Counted from the stretch's first letter, positions 1 to 9,016 are shown. The stretch: 64,000 nucleotides of DNA from Clostridiaceae bacterium (GCA_902363735.1 CABJBA010000011.1:1-64000); one strand, 5' to 3'. Translations and numbers: made by a program. Notes: generated by a model from the letters alone, not told the origin.

Positions 1-453
1 TGTATTCGTTCTGAAATTTTCTCATTCAAAGCCATCAAACATGACTTGTTTTATTAGAATTTTCAGGGTTTTACATACTGTTCAATCTTCAGTTTTCAGT
101 TTTCAAAGTGCTTTTTGTTGTCTTCTTGCTTAATCAGCAACTCATATAGTATATCATGCAGTCACTTACCTGTCAACAACTTTTTCAACTTTTTTCAGCC
201 GGTTTTAATTGGCTGCCTTTGCGTTTTCTCTCGCATCGGGTCTTTAATATATCATGTCCATTTCATATTGTCAAGGATATTTGTGCCTTTTATTCAAACA
301 ATTTTTCCTATCTTTTTCAGACCACTATATATATAAGTTATTCTCGAATATTTCTATATTTTGTGGTGTATAGAAAAATCTGCAGACAAAGGAAAATCTC
401 TCTTCATCTGCAGATTTGTTTCAATTGCACATATGATAACTACAACTTTACTT
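1..453. other. AT-rich intergenic stretch at the left window edge
   Basis: No convincing gene was found on either strand. Open frames here lack ribosome binding sites and recognisable protein character. The only clear structure is a terminator-like inverted repeat at 374-419. The gene to the left lies outside the window. Confidence 0.6.
374..419 (-). terminator. Rho-independent terminator after the cvpA-family gene
   Basis: Perfect 11-bp arms AAATCTGCAGA (376-386) and TCTGCAGATTT (407-417) flank a 20-nt loop. On the minus strand the stem runs into a TTTTTCTAT tract, so it would end the long minus-strand operon. The plus strand has a weaker T-run, so some bidirectional action is possible. Confidence 0.75.
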
Positions 454-1188
454 CTACACCAGCTTTTGCAAAAGTCCTAAAATCATCAGATTCAAAAGAT
501 TATGGTTATATAAAAAGGACAGCCATTTACTTGCCTCGATTTGGGTGAGAAGAGCAAGCCCCCATCTGGTGGAGGGAAAGGCGGTAATAACCATGCAGGA
601 CAGCCATAAAAACACAAGACCTTCCAGTCCTCCCAAAAGAGCTCCGGCAATTTGATTGATTCCGGACAGTATGGGCAGTTTGGAAATAATATCCAACCAG
701 CCGACCAGCAGCTTGATTGCCATATAGATAAGTGAAAACAAAATCACTGACCCCAGTGAACTTACAATGATCTCGGTCAGAAAACCTCCTATATAATCGG
801 TAAAGGCATTGACTCCAAGAGTCTGATACATCTCATTGTTATTGTTTTCAATCAAAGCTTCCTTCATATTTTGGGGAAGTTCAAGGCTTTCAATTAAAAG
901 CCGCTGAGCAGAGGGGGTTTCCAAGGCTTCCTCTTCCGGAACTTCCTCTTGCTCTAAGTTTATGGATTTTTTTACACTTTCTGAAATAGTCTGCTGCAGA
1001 GCCGTATTTTCTTTTAAAAATTCCGTTACTACAGGGAGGGAGGCTCTTGTAATGGTGAGAGACAGAATAACTGCCACCATGGAAACTGCCAGTCGGATAA
1101 ATCCTCTCCGGTGACCGTACAAAATCATTCCCAGCAGGTAGACTCCTGCTATGATCGATAACCAGTTTTCCACATGAAATCTCATCAT
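454..1188 (-). CDS. CvpA-family membrane protein
   Basis: A 244-aa integral membrane protein with hydrophobic segments near residues 9-26, 31-50, 135-160 and 180-205, and an acidic Glu-rich soluble loop between the second and third (about residues 75-115). The order of helices and the Gly-rich start (YGHRRGFIRLA) fit the CvpA family (named for colicin V production). The biochemical role of the family in Gram-positives is not settled. Its ATG overlaps the stop of the upstream HAD phosphatase gene by 4 bp, so the two are translationally coupled. It is the last gene of the minus-strand cluster and is followed by a terminator at 374-419. The family call is fairly secure; the role is not. Confidence 0.75.
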   Translation of the reverse strand: MMRFHVENWLSIIAGVYLLGMILYGHRRGFIRLAVSMVAVILSLTITRASLPVVTEFLKENTALQQTISESVKKSINLEQEEVPEEEALETPSAQRLLIESLELPQNMKEALIENNNNEMYQTLGVNAFTDYIGGFLTEIIVSSLGSVILFSLIYMAIKLLVGWLDIISKLPILSGINQIAGALLGGLEGLVFLWLSCMVITAFPSTRWGLALLTQIEASKWLSFLYNHNLLNLMILGLLQKLV

Positions 1189-2018
1189 AAGTCCGCCTTC
1201 AATACAAACTTGTCAATGGCTGCCGCAACTCCATCTTCATCATTGGTGTCCGTTATGTAGTCGGCTGCTGCAATGAGTTCTTCCCTTCCGTTTTTCATAG
1301 CGACACCAATTCCGGCTGCCTGAATCATGGAAAAATCATTTTCTCCATCTCCAAAAGCCATGGTCTGACCAGATTCCAGTCCCAGGTGGGATGCCAGGCG
1401 AAGGAGGGCTGCTCCTTTTGTTGCACCATGAGCATTGATCTCCAGGTTATTGGGAAGGGAGGAAGTGACCAGAATGTCAGCTCTTTTTTCAAGTTCAGCT
1501 CTTAATTTAGCTCGTTCCTCCATATTCGAGAAATACAGGTTGATTTTTTCCACAGGTTTTCCATTGTTTTCTACGAATTCCAAAATATTGGGATGGACGT
1601 CCCTGGTCCGGCGGACTAATTCCTGTAATTCCAGGGACAAGCCATACTCTGTAAGGTTTTCATAAAAGCGGGCTTCCGTTATTCCTCGTCCATTGATGTA
1701 GGGGTCGTACATCACATCATAAGAATCCACAAACCGCAGCAATTCCAGTGCCTGTTCACAGGGAAGAAGGCAGGTGCCAATAATTTTCTTTTGAGTCATG
1801 TCCACAATCACTGCACCATTGGTGGTAATAGCATAGCGAACTCCGGGAATCCCGATCATTTCTTGGGGGATTCCCGATACGCTCCGTCCGGTACACGGAA
1901 CAACCCAGATACCATTTTGGCAGCATCTGTTGAGAACCTGAAAATTTCTCTGGGATATTTCTTTTTTGCTGTTTAAGAGAGTTCCGTCTAAATCCAGCGC
2001 AATGAGTTTAATATTCAC
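1185..2018 (-). CDS. Cof-type HAD-superfamily phosphatase
   Basis: A 277-aa cytosolic protein of the Cof/YidA class of haloacid dehalogenase phosphatases (type IIB cap). HAD motif I is ALDLDGTLLNSKK at residues 7-19, with the two catalytic Asp residues. Motif II lies in PCTGRS (41-46), and motifs III and IV in KGAALLRLA and FGDGENDFSMIQ in the C-terminal third. Family members dephosphorylate sugar phosphates, flavin or PLP precursors and similar metabolites; the substrate cannot be read from sequence. The chosen start is GTG at 2018, behind a TTGGAG ribosome binding site 7 nt away. It sits 13 bp after the TPR gene and overlaps cvpA by 4 bp, so it is an operon member. Confidence 0.85.
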   Translation of the reverse strand: MNIKLIALDLDGTLLNSKKEISQRNFQVLNRCCQNGIWVVPCTGRSVSGIPQEMIGIPGVRYAITTNGAVIVDMTQKKIIGTCLLPCEQALELLRFVDSYDVMYDPYINGRGITEARFYENLTEYGLSLELQELVRRTRDVHPNILEFVENNGKPVEKINLYFSNMEERAKLRAELEKRADILVTSSLPNNLEINAHGATKGAALLRLASHLGLESGQTMAFGDGENDFSMIQAAGIGVAMKNGREELIAAADYITDTNDEDGVAAAIDKFVLKADL

Positions 2019-2031
2019 GTTTTTACTCCAA

Positions 2032-4296
2032 TTAATAAATAAAATGTTCTTCCTTTAATATAAGAAGACCTTCTTTATCGTATTTTGTAGAAAACAAGCC
2101 TTTAAGTCTTTTTCCAATGGGAGGTTTTTCCGCCCGGTCCGCCGCTGCTTCAATTAAACTTTCCGCATTGGCTCGGTTTAGAGGAAGACCATCCTCCTCT
2201 ATGATTTCAATTCTTTCATACAGCGCCAGCATACTTTTACCGGTAACACTGCAATCAATCTCATTGGCATAGCGGCAGGCATATTGGGCAAATTCATCAA
2301 TGTCCATCTCTTCCCCGTGAAAACCTGGTCCTTCCTCATCTCGGACAGAAGGGCGGTTTTCTTCATAAAACTCTTCCTCTTCATATCCTTCCTCTTCTTC
2401 ATAATCCTGAGGCTGCCAGCCTTCTGCTTCTGCTGGATATCCCTGATTTTCATACCTTGGAGTTTCATAGCTCTCCTGAACTTCTTCATGATCTGCCTTA
2501 TAGGACGAAGCTTCCGGTATTTCGAAAGAAGGATCGGCGGTTTCATATACAGGAGACACTTTATTTGCTTGCACTTTAGGTATGGAACTCTTCTGTGATT
2601 TTAAAAGAGGCTCCTGTATTTCTTCGCCGCTTCCAATACATTCAAATTTGCTTGCAAGGGCTGGGTGATCACAATGAAGGGCTTCCATTTGCTTGGGATT
2701 ATCAATAAGTACTACGATCATGCCACTGGTGTCCTCAGCCATAAGGGTGTTTAATTCTTCCAAGGCTTCTGCTGTAAGATCTCCTGCTTCCTCAATTACA
2801 AGATCTTTTCCGGCCAGCTTTTCTGCACATAACAATACTCCACGTTTGGACAGTTTTGATCCGGTAATTCTGGCAACTGAATTTTTTACGCCGCTTTCAA
2901 GATGTATCTGTTTTAAGGCACTGACCGCCACCTTAAGGCCTTTTTCCGGAGTTCTGGCTTCTATCATCAAATGATTCCTGACAGGAGCTTCGTCGGTTTC
3001 TTCATCTTCCTCATAAAGTTCTTCCAGCTCTGGAATGTCATTTTGCCCGGAGGAATACTGCCAGGAAGTTTCGTCTTCCAGACTCTCATAAGAGGATTCG
3101 TGAGATAACTCCGGCTCGTCTTCATCCTGGTATGGTTCAGCTTCATAAGGTTGGTTATTGGACTCTTCAGAATCAAATTCACCGGATTCAAATGCCTGAG
3201 GCTGATAGAAAGTTTCTTCGGAATCCTCGGACGTCATAGCTGACTGAAATCCAGCATATTCAGCCTCCATCTCCTCCTCTTGTGTATCGTCTTCTTCAAT
3301 CAGAGGGCCATCAAAGTGAGAATGAACTGCATCTTCATTTATATACATTTCTCTGGAATTTGGGAGAACTGCCGTAGGATGACCCACACGTCTGATGTCT
3401 TCTAAAACCCTGGTATGCTCCAGTCTGGGAGTTTCCTGTATCACCGGCTCATCATAGGAAATTCTGGACATTTCTCTGGCAAGGTTTTCCTGAACTGCCT
3501 CTTCTTCCATGCTGGTTTCTAAATCCTCTTCCATGGGATTCTCCTGAAACCTCATATCCTCATAATAGGCAGACGGCTCCTGAAGGGGTTCTTCTTCGTA
3601 ATACTCTTCTTCCGGTTCAGGTTCCGCAATCGGTCTTCTTCCTGCTCCGTATTCCAGCTCCACTGCCCGCAGCTTTGCTTCGTATTTGTCCCTGTTTTCC
3701 ACCAGATCCATCTGGTAGCTGGTCAGGGGAGCATATCTTATCTTTAAATCCATGGCCTTATCCACGTATTTTCCAAGGCCGAACATCAGCATGATCCGGT
3801 CGCAGGTTTCCACACAGCGGTCGGTCATGCCCGCAAGGCTGTATAATTCCGCCAGCTCGTACAGCCACTTTTCATCCAGTTCCACGCTGGTGTAAGATTC
3901 CAGGGAATGGATGAGTTGCTGGGCGGGAGCTCCTTTGGCTTTTAAAATCATGTAGCGCAGAAGCTGCTGCCTTGGATCGTCAGAAGCTAAGTCGCCGAAT
4001 TCTTTGTAATAAGCTTCGGCTTCCTCGATATTACCTTCTTTGATGGCCAATTCGGCCAGCTTATAAAGAAGCCTTTTTCCAATGGGCGCCCGTTCAAAGG
4101 CCTGAAGAAGGATTTCTTTGGCTTCCTGATAATTCCTGTTCTTTTCGTAGACAGTGGCTACCATGGAAAGCAGATTGGTGTTGCGGACTCTTCTCCAGTC
4201 TATTGCATCAGCTATTTTCATAGCTGTCTCATAGTCATTTTTGCCTACCAGTTTTTTAATCTGTTCAACCTTTATATTAAACTCGTACTTATCCAT
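2032..4296 (-). CDS. TPR protein with long acidic linker and AAA-like C-terminal region
   Basis: A 754-aa protein. Residues 1 to about 200 are helical tetratricopeptide-like repeats (DYETAMKIADAI, NYQEAKEILLQAFERAP, NIEEAEAYYKEF). Residues about 205-440 are extremely rich in Glu/Asp/Ser/Gln and look disordered. Residues about 443-560 contain GVLLCAEKLAGKDLVIEEAG and MIVVLIDNPKQMEALHCDHP, which resemble the sensor and Walker-B half of a SpoVK/CbxX-type AAA domain, but I see no Walker A loop. A second acidic linker and a conserved-looking tail of about 90 residues follow. It has no signal peptide. It lies between recR and the Cof phosphatase with short gaps, in a recombination/replication cluster. 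A scaffold role is inference only. Confidence 0.7.
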   Translation of the reverse strand: MDKYEFNIKVEQIKKLVGKNDYETAMKIADAIDWRRVRNTNLLSMVATVYEKNRNYQEAKEILLQAFERAPIGKRLLYKLAELAIKEGNIEEAEAYYKEFGDLASDDPRQQLLRYMILKAKGAPAQQLIHSLESYTSVELDEKWLYELAELYSLAGMTDRCVETCDRIMLMFGLGKYVDKAMDLKIRYAPLTSYQMDLVENRDKYEAKLRAVELEYGAGRRPIAEPEPEEEYYEEEPLQEPSAYYEDMRFQENPMEEDLETSMEEEAVQENLAREMSRISYDEPVIQETPRLEHTRVLEDIRRVGHPTAVLPNSREMYINEDAVHSHFDGPLIEEDDTQEEEMEAEYAGFQSAMTSEDSEETFYQPQAFESGEFDSEESNNQPYEAEPYQDEDEPELSHESSYESLEDETSWQYSSGQNDIPELEELYEEDEETDEAPVRNHLMIEARTPEKGLKVAVSALKQIHLESGVKNSVARITGSKLSKRGVLLCAEKLAGKDLVIEEAGDLTAEALEELNTLMAEDTSGMIVVLIDNPKQMEALHCDHPALASKFECIGSGEEIQEPLLKSQKSSIPKVQANKVSPVYETADPSFEIPEASSYKADHEEVQESYETPRYENQGYPAEAEGWQPQDYEEEEGYEEEEFYEENRPSVRDEEGPGFHGEEMDIDEFAQYACRYANEIDCSVTGKSMLALYERIEIIEEDGLPLNRANAESLIEAAADRAEKPPIGKRLKGLFSTKYDKEGLLILKEEHFIY

Positions 4297-4355
4297 TATT
4301 TATCTCCTAATGAATCTTTTCTTTCAGACTTCCAGCTTCTGACAAGACCGGGGTT

Positions 4356-4952
4356 TTACAGCTCCACCCGTCCTTCCAGGGCCCGCAGCAATGTTACCTC
4401 ATCTATGTACTCCAAGTCTCCGCCGACGGGGACTCCGCTGGCAATCCGGGTTACTCTGATTCCTGTGGGTTTGATAAGCTTGCTGATATACATGGCCGTA
4501 GTTTCACCTTCAAGGCTGGAGTTAGTGGCAATGATCACCTCTTCCACATCTCCCTGAAGCCTCTGCATCAGTTCTTTCAGCTTTATGTCATTAGGTCCTA
4601 TTCCCAGCATAGGGGAAATGGCACCATGGAGCACGTGATAAACTCCTTCAAATTTCCCTGTTTTTTCATAGGCCGCCAAGTCTCTGGTATCTTCCACCAC
4701 CATGATGGTCTTATGATCCCGTTTTTCACTTCTGCATATGGGGCACAACTCCTGATCGGTCAGGGTAAAACATTCCTTGCAATAACGGACATTGCGTTTT
4801 GCCTCTGTAATGGATGAGGAAAGCCCCATCACCTGCTCTTCCGGCATATTGATAATATGAAATGCCAGACGCTGTGCTGACTTGCTTCCAATACCCGGAA
4901 GCTTGGACAGCTCTTCAATTAATCTGGTTATCTGACTGCTATAATAGTCCAT
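4356..4952 (-). CDS. recR: Recombination mediator protein RecR
   Basis: A 198-aa protein of normal RecR length. The N-terminal helix-hairpin-helix ([18 protein letters not shown], residues 16-33) binds DNA, a four-Cys zinc finger follows (CKEC...CPIC, about 58-73), and a Toprim domain starts at [16 protein letters not shown]. With RecF/RecO homologues it loads RecA onto gapped single-stranded DNA. It is 2 bp downstream of the ybaB gene, and its ribosome binding site lies within the end of that gene. The dnaX-ybaB-recR order is widely conserved in bacteria, which supports all three calls. Confidence 0.97.
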   Translation of the reverse strand: MDYYSSQITRLIEELSKLPGIGSKSAQRLAFHIINMPEEQVMGLSSSITEAKRNVRYCKECFTLTDQELCPICRSEKRDHKTIMVVEDTRDLAAYEKTGKFEGVYHVLHGAISPMLGIGPNDIKLKELMQRLQGDVEEVIIATNSSLEGETTAMYISKLIKPTGIRVTRIASGVPVGGDLEYIDEVTLLRALEGRVEL

Positions 4953-4954
4953 GG

Positions 4955-5308
4955 CTAGAACGGAAATCCTCCGCCCAGGCCTCCCAGACCGCCTGTCAGC
5001 TTGGCCATAGCAGAACTGCTGTCTTCTTCCATCTGGCGAAACGCCTCATTGGTAGCTGCTACGATTAAATCCTCCAGCATCTCGATGTCATCCGGGTCCA
5101 CAACCTCCTGGGACAGCTTGACAGACGTGACTTCTTTTTTTCCGGAAACAGTAACAGAAACGGCTCCGCCGCCTGCTGCTGCAGTATATTCCTTTTCTTC
5201 CAGTCCCTTTGTCGTCTCTTCCATCTGACGCTGCATCTTCTGAGCCTGCTTCATTAAATTATTCATATTGCCAGGCATGCCGCCTGAAAAACCGCCACGT
5301 TTTGCCAT
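4955..5308 (-). CDS. YbaB/EbfC-family nucleoid-associated protein
   Basis: A 117-aa small protein with the YbaB pattern: a Met/Gln-rich N-terminal helix ([16 protein letters not shown], residues 17-32), a central beta section ([21 protein letters not shown]), the conserved [20 protein letters not shown] segment, and a Gly/Phe-rich tail. Family members form dimeric tweezers that bind DNA as minor nucleoid proteins. It lies between dnaX (17 bp gap) and recR (2 bp gap), the classic context for this family. Confidence 0.93.
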   Translation of the reverse strand: MAKRGGFSGGMPGNMNNLMKQAQKMQRQMEETTKGLEEKEYTAAAGGGAVSVTVSGKKEVTSVKLSQEVVDPDDIEMLEDLIVAATNEAFRQMEEDSSSAMAKLTGGLGGLGGGFPF

Positions 5309-5325
5309 GGTGTATTTCCTCCTGA

Positions 5326-6912
5326 TTAATCTTCTATTGTTATATCCATTAAAATATTAGCTTTTAATTCTTCATCACTTACATATATGGTATCCAGCCG
5401 TTCTTCTCCGTTTCGAAGCCTTACTTTAAAGGTAATGGATTTCTGATAATGATTTTCTACATAACTTTGTATCTCAGAAATAGTGGACTCCCTGCTTCCG
5501 ATCATATAATTGCTCTGATCAGAAAAAACCACACAGAGGCAGCTTTCTCCTGCCGGTTCCACCACTGTGTCACGGAAGCTTGCCCTGATAGGGCCTCCTA
5601 ATTCCCGTATGATCTTGTTCCATTCACTCCGTATTAAGTTCAAATCCTCCAACTGGCCTTTGGGAAGGGATATCCGCTCTGCGGGAGTCATTTCCCGGGC
5701 AGAGGAGGCGGCAGTGTCTTTGGAAGATTCTGCTTCTGGGGAAGGCGCCATTACAACACCTTCTTCCAGCATTTTTTCCATGACAGAAATGCGCTGGAGT
5801 ATGGAATCTAAATTCTGTTCCATCTGGGGACGGGTCAGCTTGATTAAGGCCACTTCAATGAGAACCCGCTTTTGGGAAGCATAACGGAGCTGGTTAGAAA
5901 GATCTGAAAACACCCTGATATATCTAAGCAGGGTTTCCTGGTCTGCAAGCCGTCCGTCTTCCTTTAAAATGTTCTGGTTCTCTGCCGACATATCCAAGAG
6001 GTTTCCCGGATCATCCACTGATTTTAACAGCAGCAGATTTCTCAGATACCAGATAAAGTCAATAACAAACTGGCCCAGTTCCCTGCCCTGGATCACCATT
6101 TCTTCAAGAGCAAGAATGCAGTCCCTGGTCCGGTTTTCCGCCACTGCCCGGAACATGTTTCCAAATACCGTAATGTCCACCGCTCCCAGCACATCCAAAA
6201 CCAGGTCATAGGTCAGGGGTTCCCCGTAATGGAAAGCAATACACTGATCTAACAGGCTTAATGCGTCCCTCAGAGCTCCGTCTGCCGCTCTGGCTATATA
6301 GGTCAGAGCCCGTTCCTCCACCTGGGTCTGTTCTGTTTCCAACAGGCCTTTCAGGTGCTTTACAATGGTTTCCACAGTAATCCGCTTAAAATCATACCGC
6401 TGGCACCGGGACAAAACGGTTACCGGAATCTTCTGGACTTCTGTGGTGGCCAGGATAAATATGACGTAGGACGGCGGCTCCTCCAGCGTCTTTAAAAGTG
6501 CATTAAAGGCTCCTGTAGAAAGCATATGAACCTCGTCAATGATATAAACCCGGTATTTGCCTTCTGTGGGCGGGTACTGGACTTCTTCCCTGATTTCCCG
6601 GATATTCTCCACGCCGTTGTTTGATGCGGCATCGATTTCCACTACATTGAGAGAGGCACCCGCTGCAATATTTTTACAGGTACGGCATTCTCCGCAGGGG
6701 CTTCCGTTTATGGGCTGTTCGCAGTTGACAGCTTTTGCAAAAATCTTGGCAATACTGGTTTTTCCGGTTCCTCTTGTTCCGCAAAACAGGTACGCATGTC
6801 CGATACGCCCGGACACTATCTGATTTTTCAATGTCTGTACAATATGGTCCTGACCCTTTACATCGGAAAAGGATGAAGGGCGCCACTTCCGATACAATGC
6901 CGTATATGACAT
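5326..6912 (-). CDS. dnaX: DNA polymerase III subunit gamma/tau
   Basis: A 528-aa clamp-loader ATPase. It starts with the characteristic MSYTALYRKWRPSSF. Walker A is GTRGTGKTS at residues 45-53, four zinc-binding Cys lie at about 64-82 (CEQP...CGECRTC), Walker B is IIDEVHML (about 124-131), and the SRC arginine-finger motif is LSRCQRYDF. Domain III and a short tau-like C-terminal region follow. It assembles with delta and delta' to load the sliding clamp. I saw no A-AAA-AAG slippery site, so a separate gamma form by frameshifting is not evident. The ATG is preceded by AAGGAG. It follows pfkA by 12 bp and precedes ybaB by 17 bp. Confidence 0.97.
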   Translation of the reverse strand: MSYTALYRKWRPSSFSDVKGQDHIVQTLKNQIVSGRIGHAYLFCGTRGTGKTSIAKIFAKAVNCEQPINGSPCGECRTCKNIAAGASLNVVEIDAASNNGVENIREIREEVQYPPTEGKYRVYIIDEVHMLSTGAFNALLKTLEEPPSYVIFILATTEVQKIPVTVLSRCQRYDFKRITVETIVKHLKGLLETEQTQVEERALTYIARAADGALRDALSLLDQCIAFHYGEPLTYDLVLDVLGAVDITVFGNMFRAVAENRTRDCILALEEMVIQGRELGQFVIDFIWYLRNLLLLKSVDDPGNLLDMSAENQNILKEDGRLADQETLLRYIRVFSDLSNQLRYASQKRVLIEVALIKLTRPQMEQNLDSILQRISVMEKMLEEGVVMAPSPEAESSKDTAASSAREMTPAERISLPKGQLEDLNLIRSEWNKIIRELGGPIRASFRDTVVEPAGESCLCVVFSDQSNYMIGSRESTISEIQSYVENHYQKSITFKVRLRNGEERLDTIYVSDEELKANILMDITIED

Positions 6913-6924
6913 GCAAATAACTCC

Positions 6925-8004
6925 TTATTCGTCGCCGAAGCTGATGCCTGTCATCTTGGCTTCCTTAATGATCGAGCTTGCCGGGTCGACGATTTTTAAT
7001 TTTCCGGCTACTTCGGCCAGAGGTGTTTTTACAACCTCATTATTCTTTACCGCGGCCATGTATCCATATTCTTTGTTTTTAACCAACAATGCAGCTTCTG
7101 CCCCCAGGCGGGTGGAAAGGACTCTGTCGTAGGCGCAGGGCTGTCCGCCCCTCTGCATATGGCCGGGTACGGTAACCCGTACTTCCTGTCCGGTTCTCTC
7201 TGTGATCTGTGCACCGATTTCATAGGCTACGGAAGGATAAACCGGGCCGTTTTTCTTTTTTTCTTTTAATTCTTTTTTAGTGAGAAGAGCATCTTCTTTG
7301 GAAATAGCGCCTTCTGCCACAGCAAGTATAGAAAACTTCTTGCCGCTTTTACTTCTGTTCTTTAATGCGTCTATTACAACATTTAAATCATAAGGAATCT
7401 CCGGAATCAGTATAATATCAGCTCCTCCGGCTATGCCTGCGTACAGGGTAAGCCAGCCTACCTTGTGCCCCATTACTTCTACAATAAAAACCCGTCCATG
7501 GGAAGCGGCAGTGGTATGGATGCAGTCGATGGCATTGGAAGCCACATCAACAGCGCTCTGAAAACCAAAGGTGATGTCGGTTCCCCAAAGGTCATTGTCA
7601 ATGGTCTTCGGAAGAGATACCACGTTGAGTCCTTCCTCCCAGAGGAGATTGGCAGTCTTCTGGCTTCCGTTTCCGCCTAAAACTACAAGACATTCCAGCT
7701 TCAGCTTTCTGTAAGTGTGCTTCATGGCCTCCACCTTGTCCAGACCGTTTTCATCGGGTACCCGCATAAGCTTAAAGGGTTGTCTGGAAGTTCCCAAAAT
7801 GGTGCCTCCCTTTGTCAGTATACCTGAAAAATCTTCTGGTTTCATGACATGGTAATCTGCGTGGATAAGGCCCTTATAACCATCTTCAAAGCCGATGATT
7901 TCCACATCGTCCATCATCCGGTACAAAGCTTTTGCCACTCCGCGCATGGTAGCATTTAAGCTCTGACAGTCACCTCCGCTTGTAAGCATTCCAATTCTTA
8001 TCAT
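6925..8004 (-). CDS. 6-phosphofructokinase (PfkA family), atypical active-site residues
   Basis: A 359-aa phosphofructokinase that makes fructose-1,6-bisphosphate from fructose-6-phosphate. Family motifs: TSGGDCQSLNATMRG (8-22), GGNGS (110-114), PKTIDND (132-138, catalytic Asp136), VEVMG and GHMQRGG. Compared with E. coli PfkA, the Mg-binding Asp103 is replaced by Asn112, Gly104 is kept (Gly113), and Gly124 is replaced by Lys133. Gly104 is the ATP-type residue, while Lys at 124 is typical of PPi-dependent enzymes, so the phosphoryl donor (ATP, PPi or mixed) should be treated as open. It is the first gene of the minus-strand run ending at cvpA, with a sigma-A promoter at 8075-8103. Confidence 0.9.
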   Translation of the reverse strand: MIRIGMLTSGGDCQSLNATMRGVAKALYRMMDDVEIIGFEDGYKGLIHADYHVMKPEDFSGILTKGGTILGTSRQPFKLMRVPDENGLDKVEAMKHTYRKLKLECLVVLGGNGSQKTANLLWEEGLNVVSLPKTIDNDLWGTDITFGFQSAVDVASNAIDCIHTTAASHGRVFIVEVMGHKVGWLTLYAGIAGGADIILIPEIPYDLNVVIDALKNRSKSGKKFSILAVAEGAISKEDALLTKKELKEKKKNGPVYPSVAYEIGAQITERTGQEVRVTVPGHMQRGGQPCAYDRVLSTRLGAEAALLVKNKEYGYMAAVKNNEVVKTPLAEVAGKLKIVDPASSIIKEAKMTGISFGDE

Positions 8005-8074
8005 TAAAGAATTCCCCTTTTCTGATTCGGTTTGTCATATGGAAATAGGTAGTATTATACCCATTTTATACTCA

Positions 8075-8103
8075 ATTATAATACAAAGGAACATGGGGGG
8101 CAA
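8075..8103 (-). promoter_or_regulatory. Sigma-A promoter for pfkA-dnaX-recR cluster
   Basis: Reading the minus strand: -35 TTGCCC (8098-8103), 17-bp spacer, -10 TATAAT (8075-8080). A second TATAAT at 8054-8059 lies just downstream without a clear -35. The leader to the pfkA start is about 65 nt. Confidence 0.65.
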
Positions 8104-8154
8104 GGGAAAACTTTATTTCCCCGAGAAATGTAAGAAAATATTAAAAAGATTATT

Positions 8155-8200
8155 TTAAAATAAAAGACGCTGCGAAACAGTTTTCTGCTTCCCAGCGTCT
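8155..8200 (-). terminator. Terminator of the SRP RNA gene
   Basis: On the minus strand, the 8-bp arms AGACGCTG and CAGCGTCT (8193-8200 and 8165-8172 on plus) are followed at once by TTTTATTTTAA. It lies about 20 nt beyond the 3' end of the SRP RNA. Confidence 0.85.
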
Positions 8201-8220
8201 GGAAATTCTTTATATTTAAT

Positions 8221-8482
8221 CCGTGCGTCTCACTTTGAACCGCTATCACAGGCGTTACCCTGACAGTTAGCTCGGTCCAGGCACTCTCACGGCACACAGA
8301 TGATTTCACTTAGTGCTGCTGCATTCCTGCCCTGACACGGTTCATGAAGATCTGTTGCGTAAGACCCAAACGTCATCGCCACTTATCAGGGGCAGCCCTG
8401 CAATAGACGGCCCTGGGTGAGACATCACCCCTGCTAGAGCGGATTGCAGGTACAGGGCACCGCTATCTCCCCGGCTGCACGG
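8221..8482 (-). ncRNA. ffs: Large bacterial signal recognition particle RNA (SRP RNA)
   Basis: About 262 nt on the minus strand. The 5' end CCGTGC pairs with the 3' end GCACGG, closing the long SRP helix. The Ffh-binding apical domain is seen as GTCAGGGCAGGAATGCAGCA followed by GCACTAAGTG, and the sequence GTGCCTGGACCGAGCTAACTG near the 3' end is typical of the long Firmicute-type SRP RNA with an Alu-like domain. It acts with Ffh and FtsY in co-translational membrane targeting. It has its own promoter (8517-8545) and terminator (8155-8200). Apparent ORFs across it are coincidental. The exact ends are estimated from the closing stem and may differ by a few nucleotides, and a longer precursor is likely. 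Confidence 0.92.
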
Positions 8483-8516
8483 AAACTTTATGACATGATA
8501 GGTTGAATCGGAATTT

Positions 8517-8545
8517 AGTATACATGGAAACAAGGCTGTTGTCAA
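8517..8545 (-). promoter_or_regulatory. Strong sigma-A promoter for SRP RNA
   Basis: On the minus strand: perfect -35 TTGACA (8540-8545), 17-bp spacer, -10 TATACT (8517-8522). It begins just after the tadA stop codon. The start site would be about 25-30 nt upstream of the mature SRP RNA 5' end, consistent with a processed precursor. Confidence 0.85.
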
Positions 8546-8548
8546 GGA

Positions 8549-9016
8549 TTACGGCTGTTTTTTCTTTTCCCGCAGTTCCTTAAAAAAGTTTTTCATCATC
8601 TGGGAGCACTCTTCCCCCAAAACCCCCGTTTCTGTAATAACCTGGTGGTTAAAGCCTTCCTGGTGAAGTAAGTCAAGGACAGAACCGGCGCAGCCGGCCT
8701 TTGCGTTCATGCAGCCCATGACAACTCTGGGAATTCTTGCCTGGACAATGGCTCCGGCACACATAGGGCATGGCTCCAGTGTGACATACATGGTGCAGCC
8801 TTCCAGCCTCCAGTCTCCTATTTTTTTGCAGGCTTTTCGGATGGCATTGATTTCTGCATGGGATAAGACATTTTTGTCAATGGTACGGCGGTTGTAGCCT
8901 CTTGCAATGATCTTGTCTTCACTGACAATGATACAGCCTATGGGAACCTCACCTGCGGCTGCTGCTCTTTTAGCTTGTTTCACCGCCTCCCGCATGTATT
9001 TTTCATCTATGGTCAT
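8549..9016 (-). CDS. tadA: tRNA adenosine(34) deaminase TadA
   Basis: A 155-aa member of the cytidine/deoxycytidylate deaminase fold. The zinc-dependent active site is complete: HAE at residues 53-55 (His53 ligand, Glu55 proton shuttle) and PCPMC at 82-86 (Cys83 and Cys86 ligands). It converts A34 to inosine in the anticodon of tRNA-Arg(ACG), so that it reads CGU/CGC/CGA. The length is typical. It is immediately followed by the promoter of the SRP RNA gene on the same strand, an arrangement also seen in other Firmicutes. It is divergent from the radical-SAM gene at 9086 across a 69-bp gap. Confidence 0.95.
   Translation of the reverse strand: MTIDEKYMREAVKQAKRAAAAGEVPIGCIIVSEDKIIARGYNRRTIDKNVLSHAEINAIRKACKKIGDWRLEGCTMYVTLEPCPMCAGAIVQARIPRVVMGCMNAKAGCAGSVLDLLHQEGFNHQVITETGVLGEECSQMMKNFFKELREKKKQP

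Noticed and set aside
115..548. Plus-strand frames of 73 and 130 codons
   Set aside because: They are AT-rich, run through a terminator and into the antisense of cvpA, and lack ribosome binding sites.
5326..6912. Programmed frameshift for a short DnaX form
   Set aside because: No A-AAA-AAG slippery sequence with a downstream stem was seen in the gene.
8076..8545. Two minus-strand frames of 67 and 77 codons
   Set aside because: They lie across the SRP RNA gene, its terminator and its promoter; the RNA explains the sequence.
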